Source: Synanceia verrucosa (Eukaryota > Chordata > Actinopteri > Perciformes > Synanceiidae). Taken from it: DNA of 64,000 nucleotides. The notes under the pieces are model-generated. The model was not told the DNA's origin, ran no database searches, and was given only the letters and a program-made list of their open reading frames with translations. Shown piece by piece: positions 13,082 to 24,624 of the stretch (within the stretch, counting starts at the first letter, position 1; every line of letters begins with the position of its first letter). Where the stretch lies: NCBI GenBank assembly GCA_029721515.1, contig CM056562.1, forward strand, positions 13,053,335 to 13,117,334, given 5' to 3'. The translations under genes were made by a program, and so were the position numbers.

Positions 13082-13245
13082 CCGTGTGCCAACGGAGGAC
13101 GCTGTGTGATGAACGATGCCAGCAGCTACACCTGTATCTGTACACCTGGTTGGTCCGGTCAGAACTGCCGTATAAATGTCAATGATTGTGTCCAACATTG
13201 GTGTCAAAATGGAGCCACTTGTGTGGATGGGATTGATGGTTACAG
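13082..13245 (+). CDS. eys: eys exon 6 of window: EGF6 and first half of EGF7
   Basis: The acceptor is GTGTCAACAG, with a poor pyrimidine tract. It is chosen because the downstream frame (PCANGGRC onward) needs a phase-0 entry matching the previous exon, and no upstream AG gives a compatible phase. EGF6 takes C1 from the previous exon and closes with CICTPGWSGQNC. EGF7 follows (VNDC, CQNGATC with O-fucose consensus, CVDGIDGY). The donor GTAAGT falls two bases into a Ser codon (phase 2). The following intron is only 155 bases. Confidence 0.88.
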
Positions 13246-13400
13246 GTAAGTGTTCAGCTCTTGATTGTCTTAGGGCCATTCGGGCAACAGAATGTCAGCG
13301 AATGTAAAAGCTGTGACATTTGCTGTTTTCTTCCTCCAGGGTTGAAAGCATTCCTCTACCTCTATACAATATTAAGAAATTCTCTTTAATCTGTTGCTAG

Positions 13401-13654
13401 CTGCCTTTGTCCCAGAGGATATGCGGGCACCTTCTGTGAAGAGGACATTGATTACTGTGTTGGCCATCGCTGCTCTGAGCATGGTGTTTGCGTGGACCAG
13501 CGGTATAATTTCACCTGCCGCTGCATGCTTGGATTTGAAGGGTCGCTCTGTGAACTGGAAACAAATGAGTGCAACAGCTTCCCCTGTGCAAGCGGCGCCA
13601 CCTGTGTGGACCTAATCAGTGATTATCGGTGCCACTGTCCCCCAGGGTTTGAGG
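13401..13654 (+). CDS. eys: eys exon 7 of window: end of EGF7, EGF8 and EGF9
   Basis: The acceptor is CTGTTGCTAG before 13401 and the donor GTATGA at 13655. At 254 bases this is one of the two longest exons and encodes almost two whole EGFs. EGF8 (DYCVGHRC, CSEHGVC) lacks both O-glycosylation consensus sites. EGF9 (TNECNSFPC, CASGATC) has both and a typical calcium-binding signature. A stronger-looking acceptor at 13338-13339 would add 61 bases ending in a stop codon, so the weaker site is taken as the real one on coding evidence. Confidence 0.92.
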
Positions 13655-15161
13655 GTATGAGACCATCTGATGCGAATGTGTGAGCCTATTTGCAGCCATT
13701 AGTATGGCCAGCCACAGGAATAACAGGTTTTTAGAGCATCCTGTAGTGTTTGACATACACAGCACTCACAGAGGAAGTTCACCAGAATTTCCTCAGTATT
13801 AATGGACATTAGCTACTGCTTTCACATTGAAACTTTATATGTAACAGTTGTGAGGGCAAATATGTATGTTGAGTCACATAGGATGGAAATTTTGGAAAAT
13901 TAGAAGGACTTAACAGAGACAATTCAGATTTTATTGTGGCAGTTTTGTGAATGAAAAACTATTTCTTAATTATTAAAATGCTTTTTATAGAATTAGGAAG
14001 ACTATCTCCTTCTGCAGATCATTATGCATTAGAAAATGTCTTTGCCCCTTTTCATCGCAGTCATGAATGCTGTAATGAATCACTAGTATTATCAGAGAGG
14101 TATTTCCACATAATCACATGCAAAAGTTTGTAGCATGTTTTTATGTTCCCAGGATGCCTCTTTTTATGATATTTATATAATATCTGTGTCTTATTAACCA
14201 GATGTTTTAAAGGCTAAACTGTTTATGTTAAAATGGTTAACTGCTGTAAAATGTCTGTTTAGCAGTATCTAATTAATCCAAAATTGAGAGCAAATAAATA
14301 ACAAAAAGAGTGAGTTAGATAATTACATTCACAATATCTATTTCTTAGACGTGTGGCTTAAAAAAATTGGACTGTTAATATTACTGATCTTGGCCAAAGG
14401 TGATGAAAAACAGTGATGCAATTATGTGTGAGCAGTTCAATTAATTATTGTTGGCTGGATTATAATTATCTGGCTCAGTATCATCGAGTGTGCAGTGCAA
14501 AGCATATGTTGCATGATGTATTTAAGCTGAAGGTACAGTCAGCAGCTACCTTAACTATCTGAGTATCATACAGTACATAATTAACACCACTGTATAGGGT
14601 CGCTGATGGCAAAAGCACAATTACCTTTGGTGTGTGGAAACCAGTGCAGACAGAAGAGCAGTGCCTAAGGATGTCAGGCTGTTTATTCTCTATAAACTCT
14701 CCAGCTCATAGAGAACTAAGAGGTCTGAAATATTGCCAGAGGCCAGGCCTAGTGGAGCATTAAATTTGTCAGTAAAATCTGGAATCAATTCCGTACCTAC
14801 CTCTTGCCCAGAGGATAATAAAATTGAGGTTACACCATTTCTGCAAACATACAAGCTGCAACGTGCTGAACACATAATCATTCAATCACATTTTGAGCCA
14901 GCAGAATCAGAGGCAATCAGCTGCCTCATGAAATAAAAGCCTATCACCAATAAACCAGGTGCTGCTAATTGTTGGGAAAAATAAACAGAAATGTGTTCTA
15001 CATATGTTCTCAAGGAGTTATTGTTCACATATTAGCGAGCTTCACAGCTTCAATAATCATGAAAGTCCACAGTGAGAGTGAAATGTGTTTGTGAACACAT
15101 TTTAAACTGTACTCCTTGTGACATTCGATAGAGTGTATTTGTTTCTGTCCTAACCCTGCAG
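13655..15161. other. eys intron, 1.5 kb
   Basis: AT-rich intron with nothing recognised. Confidence 0.75.
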
Positions 15162-15266
15162 GAAGAACCTGCTCGGAGAATGTAAATGACTGCTGGTTGC
15201 TGCCTTGTCTAAATGGAGGCTCGTGCATGGATCTGATAAATGACTACATTTGTCATTGTCCTCTTG
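15162..15266 (+). CDS. eys: eys exon 8 of window: end of EGF9 and EGF10 (phase 1-1)
   Basis: The acceptor is AACCCTGCAG and the donor GTAAGT; the exon is 105 bases, symmetric phase 1. It reads RTCSENVNDCWLLPC and then CLNGGSC (O-fucose consensus). CMDLINDYIC has the Asp/Tyr pattern of calcium-binding EGFs. C1-C2 is CWLLPC, which lacks the O-glucose serine. The exon stops at CHCPLG, with C6 supplied by the next exon. Confidence 0.95.
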
Positions 15267-18250
15267 GTAAGTACCAACTACTTGTGTATTATTGAGCAGC
15301 TTTACAAAAATATCATGCCATTAATTTTCTGTATTCTGTGCCTTGGGAATACATGGAAAGTTTATTTCTCAGGCATTTATAAACAAACTTGTTTACTTTG
15401 ATAATTTTTCTTTTTTTTTTTGTTCAAGGTGTGCTTGCAAAGATAGCAAAGACAGGAATTATCAAGTACACAAGTTTGAATGCAGGCAAGAAGCCAGTGA
15501 AAACCAGCATTTGAAGGACTTCATTTAAAGCAAATTGAAGAAATAAATCTGTATTCTGGGTCGTGAGATGCTTTGCATGTTTTTGTTTTATAGTCAAGGT
15601 TATGTTTGATGTCATTAGTACACTTGTAAAGAAAATCTCTTCATCCTTTCTGTCTTGCAGAGTATTAATGTATGTAAACATGACATTCCTAAATTAAGAC
15701 TGGGATTTATTCTTCAGCATTGCCATTTTAATCAAGTAATATTGTGTAATACATATTTCTGATATGTTAGACATTGTGTAAGACATGTTCCAGAAATCCA
15801 TAATCAGCCCATTAAAGAGGGAGGTGTTGCTCTCTTCAGTGTGTGGCTGATTTTACTATGCCCTCTGGTAATAGCATACTTAATCGCTACTTGATTGCAG
15901 AAGTCAGAATGCCATGGTCCAATGTCACATTCAGGAGCAAACAACCACAATCAACAGAACAGGATTTACAGACAAATATTTGACAAATAACACCCACAAA
16001 ACGTAGGTGTTGACCGGACACAAAATGCACTCTGGCTCTGGAACAATGGGTCTGTTTTGCTAAATTATTTTCTCAATATATTCCACAAAGGCAGAGGAAC
16101 TCCACATGTTGTGCTTGATATTTTTTATTCTTTTGAAAGTCTCCCCTCACTCTTCAGTTATTTAAATTGTATCTAGTGAAACAATATCACCATTTTTTTG
16201 TAATCTTACCTTAACCATGCCTTTCCCTCAACCAAATGTGCCTCTATTCCACTGCACAATAAATCACCTCATATGCGAGTGTAGTCTTTAAAGTATTTAC
16301 TGTCTTGGAACAGGTGTAGCACCTGTTACATAGTGTTTTATGACATAATGGACACAGCAAATGCATCACTGCAAATAATTTGCTCTTATTATTTGTTCTG
16401 CCCTTTGCTCAAATTTGATTTGGGCAGAAACAGAACACCAATGTGTCAGTAAAGCTTCCATTACTGCGTTGATTTAATTGAAAGATTTATAGACAGGTGT
16501 TTCTGATCACTTTATCTTTGCAGAAATTCAGTTATATAAATGGTCTGTCAGGTTTGCTTGCTTTTCCCTTCAAATACACTCAGAGAACCAAAATCAAACT
16601 GACAGTGGTTTCCTGTTTGACCATTTAGACTTATAATGCTTGCGATTTCACAGCATGAAATATAATTTGCATGTCATCTAAACTTGGTTACTACTGAAGA
16701 ACACATTCAGAAATTCATAAAGTTTTTGGCTACAAGAAGTTTAGAGCCAATACCAGGAAAATGGTAAAACATTGTTACATGACTAAATAATTCATGTACC
16801 ACAATATTCACCCTGATAACTTACCAATAAATAAGCATAAGCTATTTGATGGCAATAACTATTTGTACAAACTAAATCCAGGTTTCATCATTCTACATAA
16901 CATAATCTCATTTATTATTATCTATTAAACTGACTTAGGGGTGACAACTGAATTTGGTGATTTCTATCCAAGAACATGATTTCCAGTTTTCCAGCTCAGT
17001 GAAGCAACCAGAACGTTGGCAATGAGAGATTATTAAATGTGCTGATGAACAGCAGTTCTTCGAGCCAAGGAGTAGTTATGACCTGCGGCTGTTATCATTA
17101 ACCACTGAACATAGGTACACAAGGACTTGGGTTTAATGTATTCAACAATACATCACAGATTGTCTTGTTATCACCACACATTTTGTGATGGAGTGGAAAA
17201 CAATTTGTGCCTTTTGTCTCTGCAGCAGAGTTGGGCTGGGCCACCAGTAGCTGCCTGTCACATAGAATAGGGAGTCCCATTTGGAGATGGTGACACCGTA
17301 AATGTGACATTCCTTCACGCAACATTAACCTCAGAGTGAATTGCATGCACAATTGGTTATTAAACACTTCTGAAACACTCTGTTGAAGGCAATAGCTGTC
17401 CATTAACTAGTCAAGGCAATACATAATATGAAGAGAAAAAGGTAGCTGGAAGGTCATCAGACACCCAGAAAGGTGTGCTGATGTTAAGTATCCTGGTCTG
17501 GAAACCGGTTACAATGGAAAGAAAGTGGAGATTGCTTATAACAGGAAGTTCATAATCTGATGTGGGGACATTCCAGTCTTGATAAAAGTGATTTGCACAA
17601 TGATGGGATGATGTGAAATATTTCACTCCTTTGCCAATGAGTGAGCCCTGCTTTGCACACACTGACTGCACATGTAGATTAATGTGACAGGGCTATACAG
17701 GCACATTCTTCCTCTTTCAAAGCATCTGGTTCAAGAGTTTTGAGTGAGTGTGAAGAGTGTGAAATTTAGAACATTTTGGTGCCTAAACTCAAATATTCTG
17801 TGACTGAATAAAGCCATTATCCCAGTCTCTTTATGAGTGTAACAATGAAATGCATCTCTTCTTACTCACATTAGTAATCTATTTTAAGATTCACCCTTTA
17901 AGTCATCTTTATTTGTACAAACACTTGTAATGAGTATCAGTCACACCATCTGCCTGTGCTTTTTATTTACAACAATAGATATTGACATGGGTATCTATCA
18001 GTGACAGGCAGATGTGCATTTGGTGGGCCAGATAAATGTGATATAGATCAGTTTGGTTGGGTGGGTCTCTGTCAATGATTCACTCAATTAGCATACTGCA
18101 AAGCAGGTAGATTGCAAGGAGAAGAATCAATACCCCATTAATGCACGAAAGAAAAGGTGTCGACATCTAATAAAACACACAGCCACATAAATATGTGATG
18201 TGTTATGAATTCAGATCTTAGTGACTATTTTGTTGTACTTTTCATTGCAG
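15267..18250. other. eys intron, 3.0 kb
   Basis: AT-rich intron with nothing recognised apart from a short T run at 15411-15421. Confidence 0.75.
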
Positions 18251-18373
18251 GGTTCAAGGGGAAAGATTGCTCAGTGGATATTGACCTTTGCTCGTTTGGA
18301 CTGTGCAGTGAACATACATTAATATGTGCTGAGACCAGGGATGGACAGAATGTCTCTTGTACATGTCAGAAAG
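18251..18373 (+). CDS. eys: eys exon 9 of window: end of EGF10 and EGF11 (phase 1-1)
   Basis: The acceptor is TTCATTGCAG and the donor GTGAGC; 123 bases, phase 1 at both ends. It reads FKGKDCSVDIDLC and continues to CTCQKG. EGF11 has an unusual C2-C3 spacing (CSEHTLIC) and a polar C3-C4 loop with an N-glycosylation sequon (NVS), with neither O-fucose nor O-glucose consensus. A Tc1-like transposon lies only 46 bases downstream of the donor, inside the following intron. Confidence 0.93.
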
Positions 18374-18419
18374 GTGAGCAAGACCTTTAAACAGGTTTAA
18401 TACTTGTCATGCACATATA

Positions 18420-18949
18420 CACTGCCCGACCCAAAAAAGTCACCACCTGGGTTTAACTAAGCAAATAGGTATCAGCCTCCTATTGGATAATTATTGCAGG
18501 TTCAGCAACAGTATGTGCTCAAAGAATGAGGTCAGCTGACTACCTGAATATACTGAATGACCAGATTATTCCATCAATGGATTTTTTCTTCACTGGTGGC
18601 ACGGGCATATTGCAAGATGACAATGCCAGGATTCATCGGGCTCAAATAGTGACAGAGTGGTTCAGGGAGCATGAGACATCATTTTCACCACAGAGTCCAG
18701 ACCTTAACCCCACTGAGAATCTCTGGGATGTGCTGGAGAAGGCTTTGTGCAGCAGTCAGACTCTACCATCATCAATGCAAGATCTTGGTGAAAAATTAAT
18801 GCAACACTGGATGGAAATAAGTCTTGTTACATTGCAGAAGCTTATCCAAACAATGCCACAACGAATGCATGCCGTAATCAAAGCTAAAGGCGGTCCAACA
18901 AAATATTAGCATGTGTGACCTGGTGGCAACATGTTTTGGCCAGGCAGTG
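18420..18949 (+). mobile_element. internally deleted Tc1-like DNA transposon
   Basis: Starts with CACTGCCCGACC and ends with the inverted partner GGCCAGGCAGTG, each flanked by a TA dinucleotide (18418-18419 and 18950-18951), the usual Tc1/mariner target. It is only 530 bases, far below the roughly 1.2-1.6 kb of a full Tc1-like element, so most of the 5' part is missing. Only the C-terminal transposase frame survives. It is inserted in intron 9, in the same orientation as eys. Confidence 0.88.
18526..18909 (+). pseudogene. Tc1-like transposase, C-terminal fragment
   Basis: A 127-residue frame with LQDDNARIHRA (the second catalytic Asp of the DDE domain) and PQSPDLNPTENLWDVLE (the third acidic residue, with the Tc1 signature SPDLNPxE). 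The N-terminal paired-type DNA-binding domain and the first catalytic Asp are missing, and the ATG is an internal Met, so the product cannot be an active transposase. It ends with KAKGGPTKY, the usual C-terminal wording. Confidence 0.9.
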
Positions 18950-20920
18950 TATTAACAAGTGGAGAATCATGCATTTTCTCATGCTTTACTGAAAGGAGCA
19001 TGTCTCTGTAAAGTAAATGCTGCTGCTTTAGATATTGTTTACCCCTTTTTTTGTTTTATGTGGTGATGACAGCAAAAGAGTCCTTTGGTCTGTAATAAAA
19101 TCTCTTACTGGACCATGCATACAGCCCTAAAACCAGTGTGTAACATTTTTTTACACCTTAATCACCATCTGCTAATCTTATGCTGATTCACGCAGATTCA
19201 TTGGACAGCTCCCGCAGAAAAAGAAACAATTTCGTTTGTGTGTCAGTCAAGTCCTGCTGATTCCCCTCCATGAGGATGACAGCATTATCACAGTCATAGC
19301 TGCCAGCAGTGACAGGGGATAACACAGAGGAAGAGGCTTGACCTCTTAGATACTCTGAAGCTTGCCAGGGGTAACCGGGCTTCACAGTCTTGCAAATCAA
19401 GGATGTATGTGCAGGAAGTCACAGAGTGCCACTATAGCACTATGTGTATATGCGTACATGAAATCATGCAGCTTATTCCCAGATACTATTATGTATTTAA
19501 GATGAAAACTGTTTTTCCCCCTGCCAAACCAATCATAAGTCAGCTGAAACTACTCCACACCAGCACTGCTATCTCTTTTTCAAATGAATGACTATTACAC
19601 AGAAGTTCATGTAACTCAATCAATAATCCTAACTTCATTACTCCTGTTGCACTTATGCATGGCAGATGTCAAAATGAAGGATTGTGAGTGATTTCTTATG
19701 TAAATGAAAGCAACCTGCGGCGAGCTGCTCTTCCCAGATCACCCCTCAAGGGCAATCTGCGAGATGCTGTCTTGTCTAGATGTTTCAGGTCGGCAGTCTT
19801 GGCATCCACATTATCTCATGCTTGCCAACCTAATGTGTTGCAAAACATGTTACTCCTACCCTCCCCTGCTACACTTTATATCCCACGCTGTCAACTTTTT
19901 AACCCAGGATTTAGTACTTAGACTAAATCATACCCTTCAACTGGGAAAGTTTAATCAATGATGGATCTTTGCATTTGTTTCAAAAAGGAAGTACAGCACT
20001 GGCTTGTTATAAAGGTTGCTGAGGAAATTATTCACAGATTTTTGAGTTATTAAACTCTCTTGAAGAGCAGATTGTGCAGGGCAATAATTGTGTTTTTACG
20101 AGCAAAAAAAAAGTTTTCGACAGCGGTATCTTTGTTTTGCATTAGTATTTATTTCAAAGGAACAATTTTTGTTATTTTGCAATAAAATTATTTGAGCTCC
20201 AAAAGCTGCTTTTTCATCAAAAGTCCCACTTGGAATAAGACATTTTTTGTCATACACACTGTTTTTTTGCAAAGCAGCAGCTGTTTATGTTTTGTTGCTC
20301 TTGTTTTAATACAACCCTACAGTATTGTTTTGGAGGGAAAAGTGCTTATTTTTACTTTTGTCTTTATATTCATTTTTCCACATTCCTAATTGTGAAGAGC
20401 ATCTTGGGACCCTTATGCTCTGTTTAGTCCTTGGCTGACTGTGTGAAACACATAACAAGTACTCTATGGTACTGTAGATACGTGTGAGTTTAAACCACAA
20501 ACAGTTGGTGTAGCACCAGCAGTAATGTGCCTTAAACACTGACTTGTTTCTTCAATTTAATGGCCAGGCTGGGTGTGGGTGTGCATGTGTAATGTGAGCG
20601 TGTTTACACATGTGCACCGATGCATGTTATTTGTTTCATGTGGTTCCCTTTTGTGTATAGATTGAATTTGATCTGAAACATCACTGGATTTGTCTTGTTT
20701 AATGTAATAAATCAGAAGGGCAATGACTGGCTCTTATTAAACATGATTAAATGATCCACTGAGCTGAGTCTGCATGTGCCTAGCAAGCTCTTTGAATCAA
20801 TACGAGCTTTGAAACCCTAGCTTTTGTTTGTGAAAACAAAGTCACACTCATCCTAATTGGCTGAGGAATTAAACCAGGCAAAAGGATTCCAATAACGGTG
20901 TTTTTTTAAATGTATTGCAG

Positions 20921-21034
20921 GGTTTGAAGGGTCATTTTGTGAGGTAAATCTTAACGAGTGCGAGTCAACACCCTGTCAGAACGGTGGTATTTGTGTGGAC
21001 GGCACTGACCTGTATCAGTGCTATTGCTCAGAGG
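20921..21034 (+). CDS. eys: eys exon 10 of window: end of EGF11 and EGF12 (phase 1-1)
   Basis: The acceptor is TGTATTGCAG and the donor GTAAGT; 114 bases, phase 1-1. It reads FEGSFCEVNLNECESTPC, then CQNGGIC and CVDGTDLYQC. EGF12 has the calcium-binding signature (LNEC) and an O-glucose consensus (CESTPC), but isoleucine replaces the O-fucose Ser/Thr. The 114-base size recurs in exons 12, 15, 16 and 17, as expected for a duplicated single-EGF exon. Confidence 0.95.
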
Positions 21035-22826
21035 GTAAGTTGTATTTCGAGCCCTCAGTAGTTGAGACAATGCAATTATGTGGCTAATTCAGATCTTTTT
21101 TTGTGTGTGCAGCAAACCAGTTCTGGAATTATGATCCTTGCTTTAATGAAAAAAAAAAAACATTCAAAATCACTCCACACTCTTTCTCATTTTTGTGTAT
21201 AAATGAACAAATTTTTATTCCACTTATTTCACTTATTTTGTTATTTCCACCCTCATTTTTGAGCTAGGCCAGATTCCGTTTTGTGTTGTTCAACAATCAG
21301 AAAAGGGAAAAAAGTATCCTGGAAACAAATGCAGCAGTAGCTCAGTTCACAAAATCCTACATAAACTTAATTATCTGTTCAAACTTCATCACCTGTTGCA
21401 GTTGCAGATTTTGAGCACAGTTACCAATTTCCATTCCATTTGATGGTACCAATATTTACAGTAAAAATGATAAGGATATCCTCTGTAGTCCCAGTGACTC
21501 CAGTCTACACTCTCAATGATTTAAAGAAATAAAGAGAAAAATAGGCCCACATGCCTAATCGTGAGTTTGTAATTTCATTTTATTTTTAATCAAAATGCAA
21601 TATCTTGCCTCTCAGATCTTTATGATAATGGACTTTGTAATTAATTCAATTACTGAATCAACTCAGTAACTATTCAATGCAAAAAATGGCAAATGTGAAA
21701 CCTCTTCAAACTCGACTGCTAAAAATCTCATCTGAACAATCAAAAAGCAACAACAAGTATAACTACAGAGAATAGTTCTTGCTCATTACAGTTTTTACAC
21801 TATTACTTTCTCCTATCTGCAGACTCAGTTTGGTACAATAAGTCCTGAAAAGAAACCTAGATAACTACCTCCATTCAGTTGGGGATGTACAAGGATTCAA
21901 CCATTTTAACACAAGTTTTTAGTCCTTGTCTTTACTCACCCTCTACGTAACAACAACAAAAAGTTTATCTTAATACCTGTACAGCTGTGTGCCACAGAGG
22001 GCTGAGAGTTAACAGATATTTGTCTCAGACACACACTCCAACTCGGTTTTTAGAGTGTGTGCTTGGAATGAAATCTTATTATTTTGTTTCGCATACACAT
22101 TTGCATGCAATTTTTTTTTTTTACATTTAGCTTTCAGTTCAATACCCTTAAGGTTGACAAATATTTGCTTTAATTTTTTCTGATCTCATAAAATCATACC
22201 ACCAGAAATTTTTGCTCGCATCATTGGAGTAAGTTGTGATGAATCTCGGCTATTTTTCCTATAATTTCTTGGTCCAGTTGACATCTTACCTGTGAGACAT
22301 AGCACTGATTAAACCTTGATTGCGAGTGAAGCCTGTTATGCATTTTTAATGAAGTCAGGATAATTGTCAAATTTTATGACATGGAGAGAGGTGGAAATTG
22401 GTTCCATGGTCAGTTTGAGAAATGATGAGAATTTGACCTGCACTGATGGTGCAGATAGCCAAGCATTAGTCATGGGCCTCCTGTAGCTGCAGTGTGTGAC
22501 AGTGCTAATGATAGTCATTTTGTAGCGTGACCATGCAGTGGAATATATTTATGAGGGACTAAAATGTCAGAAATTGGCAGCACTCACTTTTACTTTATGA
22601 CTTTAACCTTTTATTTTTTTAAATATCAAATATGCAGACATAACATGAGAAAAAAATACACTTTATTTCCTCAAATGCTCCTCTCTGTATGTACTCTTCC
22701 ACTTATCCTGAGGTTACATTTCATGTAAAGTGCTTTAAGCTGCAATTTGATACCAATTAGTATCTTTTCATGTCAGTCATTTGCTGATATTCACTGATGT
22801 GCTTGCTCTTTCTCTCTTCATACCAG
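21035..22826. other. eys intron, 1.8 kb
   Basis: AT-rich, with short A and T homopolymers (21150-21160, 22111-22122). Nothing else recognised. Confidence 0.75.
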
Positions 22827-22949
22827 GGTTTGGGGGGTTGAACTGTGAAATCAACTATGATGAATGTGTTCATGGATACTGCGCCAATAATTCCACATGT
22901 ATTGACCTGGTTGCAGACTACAAATGCATCTGTCCTTCGGGCTTTGCTG
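22827..22949 (+). CDS. eys: eys exon 11 of window: end of EGF12 and EGF13 (phase 1-1)
   Basis: The acceptor CTTCATACCAG has a pyrimidine-rich tract (CTCTTTCTCTCTTC) and the donor is GTGAGT; 123 bases. It reads FGGLNCEINYDEC and then CANNSTC, which is both an O-fucose consensus and an N-glycosylation sequon. CIDLVADYKC fits a calcium-binding EGF. It ends in CICPSGFAG. Confidence 0.95.
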
Positions 22950-23303
22950 GTGAGTTATCTATCTCATCATTGTCATGGTTTAGACTTGAATGAATATAGT
23001 GCAGATTGATGACTCTTCAGTAGTGATAACCATCAAAGTGGTCCCAGTGTCTAATGCAAGAGCTCATTCACCAGTTTCAGAATGTCTGCCACTGATTGAG
23101 TGTCATATTAGTAAAATATATTAATTTCTCTGCTGAATAAGATATTTATTCACAGGTGATATAGTGGTTACAATAATCTATAAAGGAGCTGTATTTCTTG
23201 TACTGTATATACAGGAATATGGAATAAAGTTGAGAAAATGCTAAGCTATCCTTCATAACATGTTGATTTTGCCTCCATTTTTTTTATTTGGTGTGGTATG
23301 AAT

Positions 23304-23635
23304 CAGAGGCGTGGAGTCACATGACTTGCAACTTGACTTGGACTTGACCACTAGACCACTAGAACTTGAGACTTTTATTTAATACTTCATAGCTTCCCCC
23401 AAAGCCCTAGATATTAAAAGCATAGATATTATGCAGAAAGAAGATCAACCTGTCAGCATCCAATCAAGTTGCAGGAGAAAATCACAAAGAGCTAACGTTA
23501 TGTTACTGCGCATCAGTTGGCCTCTGCTGTTCTGACTTGTTTACGACTCAAAACTCAAAGGTTAGGACTTGGGACTTGACTCTGGACTTGAGTCCTAATT
23601 GAGACTGGCCAAAAAGTGACTTGGTCCCACCTCTG
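23304..23635. mobile_element. non-autonomous hAT-type MITE
   Basis: 332 bases bounded by imperfect inverted ends (CAGAGGCGTGG on the left, CCCACCTCTG on the right) and flanked by an exact 8-bp duplication GTATGAAT at 23296-23303 and 23636-23643. An 8-bp target duplication and CAGAGG-type ends fit the hAT superfamily. The interior is built from repeated ACTTGGACTTGA-like phrases and has no transposase frame. I recognise this sequence type as a common teleost repeat. Confidence 0.85.
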
Positions 23636-23778
23636 GTATGAATAGAATATTTGTTGTTCCATCACTCCCATATGTTTGTTCAGCAGTAATAGAAAGTAGC
23701 TGTCTGTGGGAATAAACTGCAGTAGTACAAAGATTTGACATTTAAAGTGAAGCATCACCCCCGCTGGATCCATTACTG

Positions 23779-23779
<1 letters not shown>

Positions 23780-23815
<36 letters not shown>
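23780..23815. repeat. (CA)n microsatellite
   Basis: About 18 CA units without interruption. Confidence 0.95.
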
Positions 23816-23817
<2 letters not shown>

Positions 23818-23967
23818 CACATCATGCTGTTTCATCACTTTAATGGTTGTCACTCTCAGCAGTCAAAGATATTGAGATGTGTTATTATGTTTTGTGATGT
23901 GCTCTTTCTTCTATGGGTGTGTTAAGTTTTTATTGCACTCAATTATCAATCTGTATTTACCTCTCAG

Positions 23968-24081
23968 GTAAGAATTGCTCCACATCTGTCCCCACATGTG
24001 CATCAGATGTTGAGTTCTGCAAAAATGGAGGAACCTGCTTCTACAATTCAGCAGGGGAAATACAGTGTATTTGCCCCCCAG
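23968..24081 (+). CDS. eys: eys exon 12 of window: end of EGF13 and EGF14 (phase 1-1)
   Basis: The acceptor is TTTACCTCTCAG and the donor GTATTA; 114 bases. It reads KNCSTSVPTCASDVEFC and then CKNGGTC (O-fucose consensus). EGF14 is atypical: there is no acidic residue pair before C1, C1-C2 is stretched (CASDVEFC), and the C3-C4 loop FYNSAGEIQ lacks the calcium-binding Asp/Tyr pattern, so it is probably not a calcium-binding EGF. Confidence 0.93.
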
Positions 24082-24624
24082 GTATTAAAGCACCTTCATA
24101 CAGTTGATTTGTATTTACTGTGTTAAGTTTTAATATAAGAATCAAATTCTGTGTTTGCAGCATAACATGTGATCCTCTAAGAAATATAATCATCATAACC
24201 ACAGTTTCTCTGGCTCTGGTTTATTCTACAGTGGTCCCTCTCTTTGAAATTCAGCCCTGAATGTATGTGAAAATGTGTTAGTGTTGTTGATTACCGTGGT
24301 GGTATCACTAAAACAGCCTTTACCGCTAAGTGAATACCATTAGGAAGTGTGTGTACAAATCCACAAATTAGCCACAATTGCTGAAAAAACACACACACAC
24401 ACACCTCACACTTTATTTCTTTGTATACCGATGCTGAAATCCGTCCTTGGTTTTAGTGCTTTAGGCTTCGGCTGGATAGAATTTTTAAATCGGTAGGGAG
24501 GAAAAACACTGGCAACAACAGCATTACGTGAAATCACAACCTGTGATGTCTGCCAGACGTGGGAAGTTAGGATACTGTACATAGCTCTGCACATCAATCA
24601 CTACTTTGATCCCACCTCTTACAG
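24082..24624. other. eys intron, 0.5 kb
   Basis: Contains a short CA run near 24388-24403; nothing else recognised. Confidence 0.75.

Larger units (their letters stand above)
18374..20920. other. eys intron, 2.5 kb
   Basis: Contains the internally deleted Tc1-like transposon at 18420-18949. The rest has no recognisable feature. Confidence 0.75.
22950..23967. other. eys intron, 1.0 kb
   Basis: A third of this intron is the hAT-type MITE at 23304-23635, followed by a (CA)n tract at 23780-23815. Confidence 0.8.

Noticed and set aside
13340..13400. 5' extension of exon 7 using the stronger upstream acceptor
   Set aside because: The extension ends in an in-frame TAG and changes the frame, while the shorter exon continues EGF7 exactly. 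It is kept only as a finding about decoy splicing.
19188..19400. 70-residue frame on the - strand
   Set aside because: It has no domain and no splice context, and its length is expected by chance in this composition.
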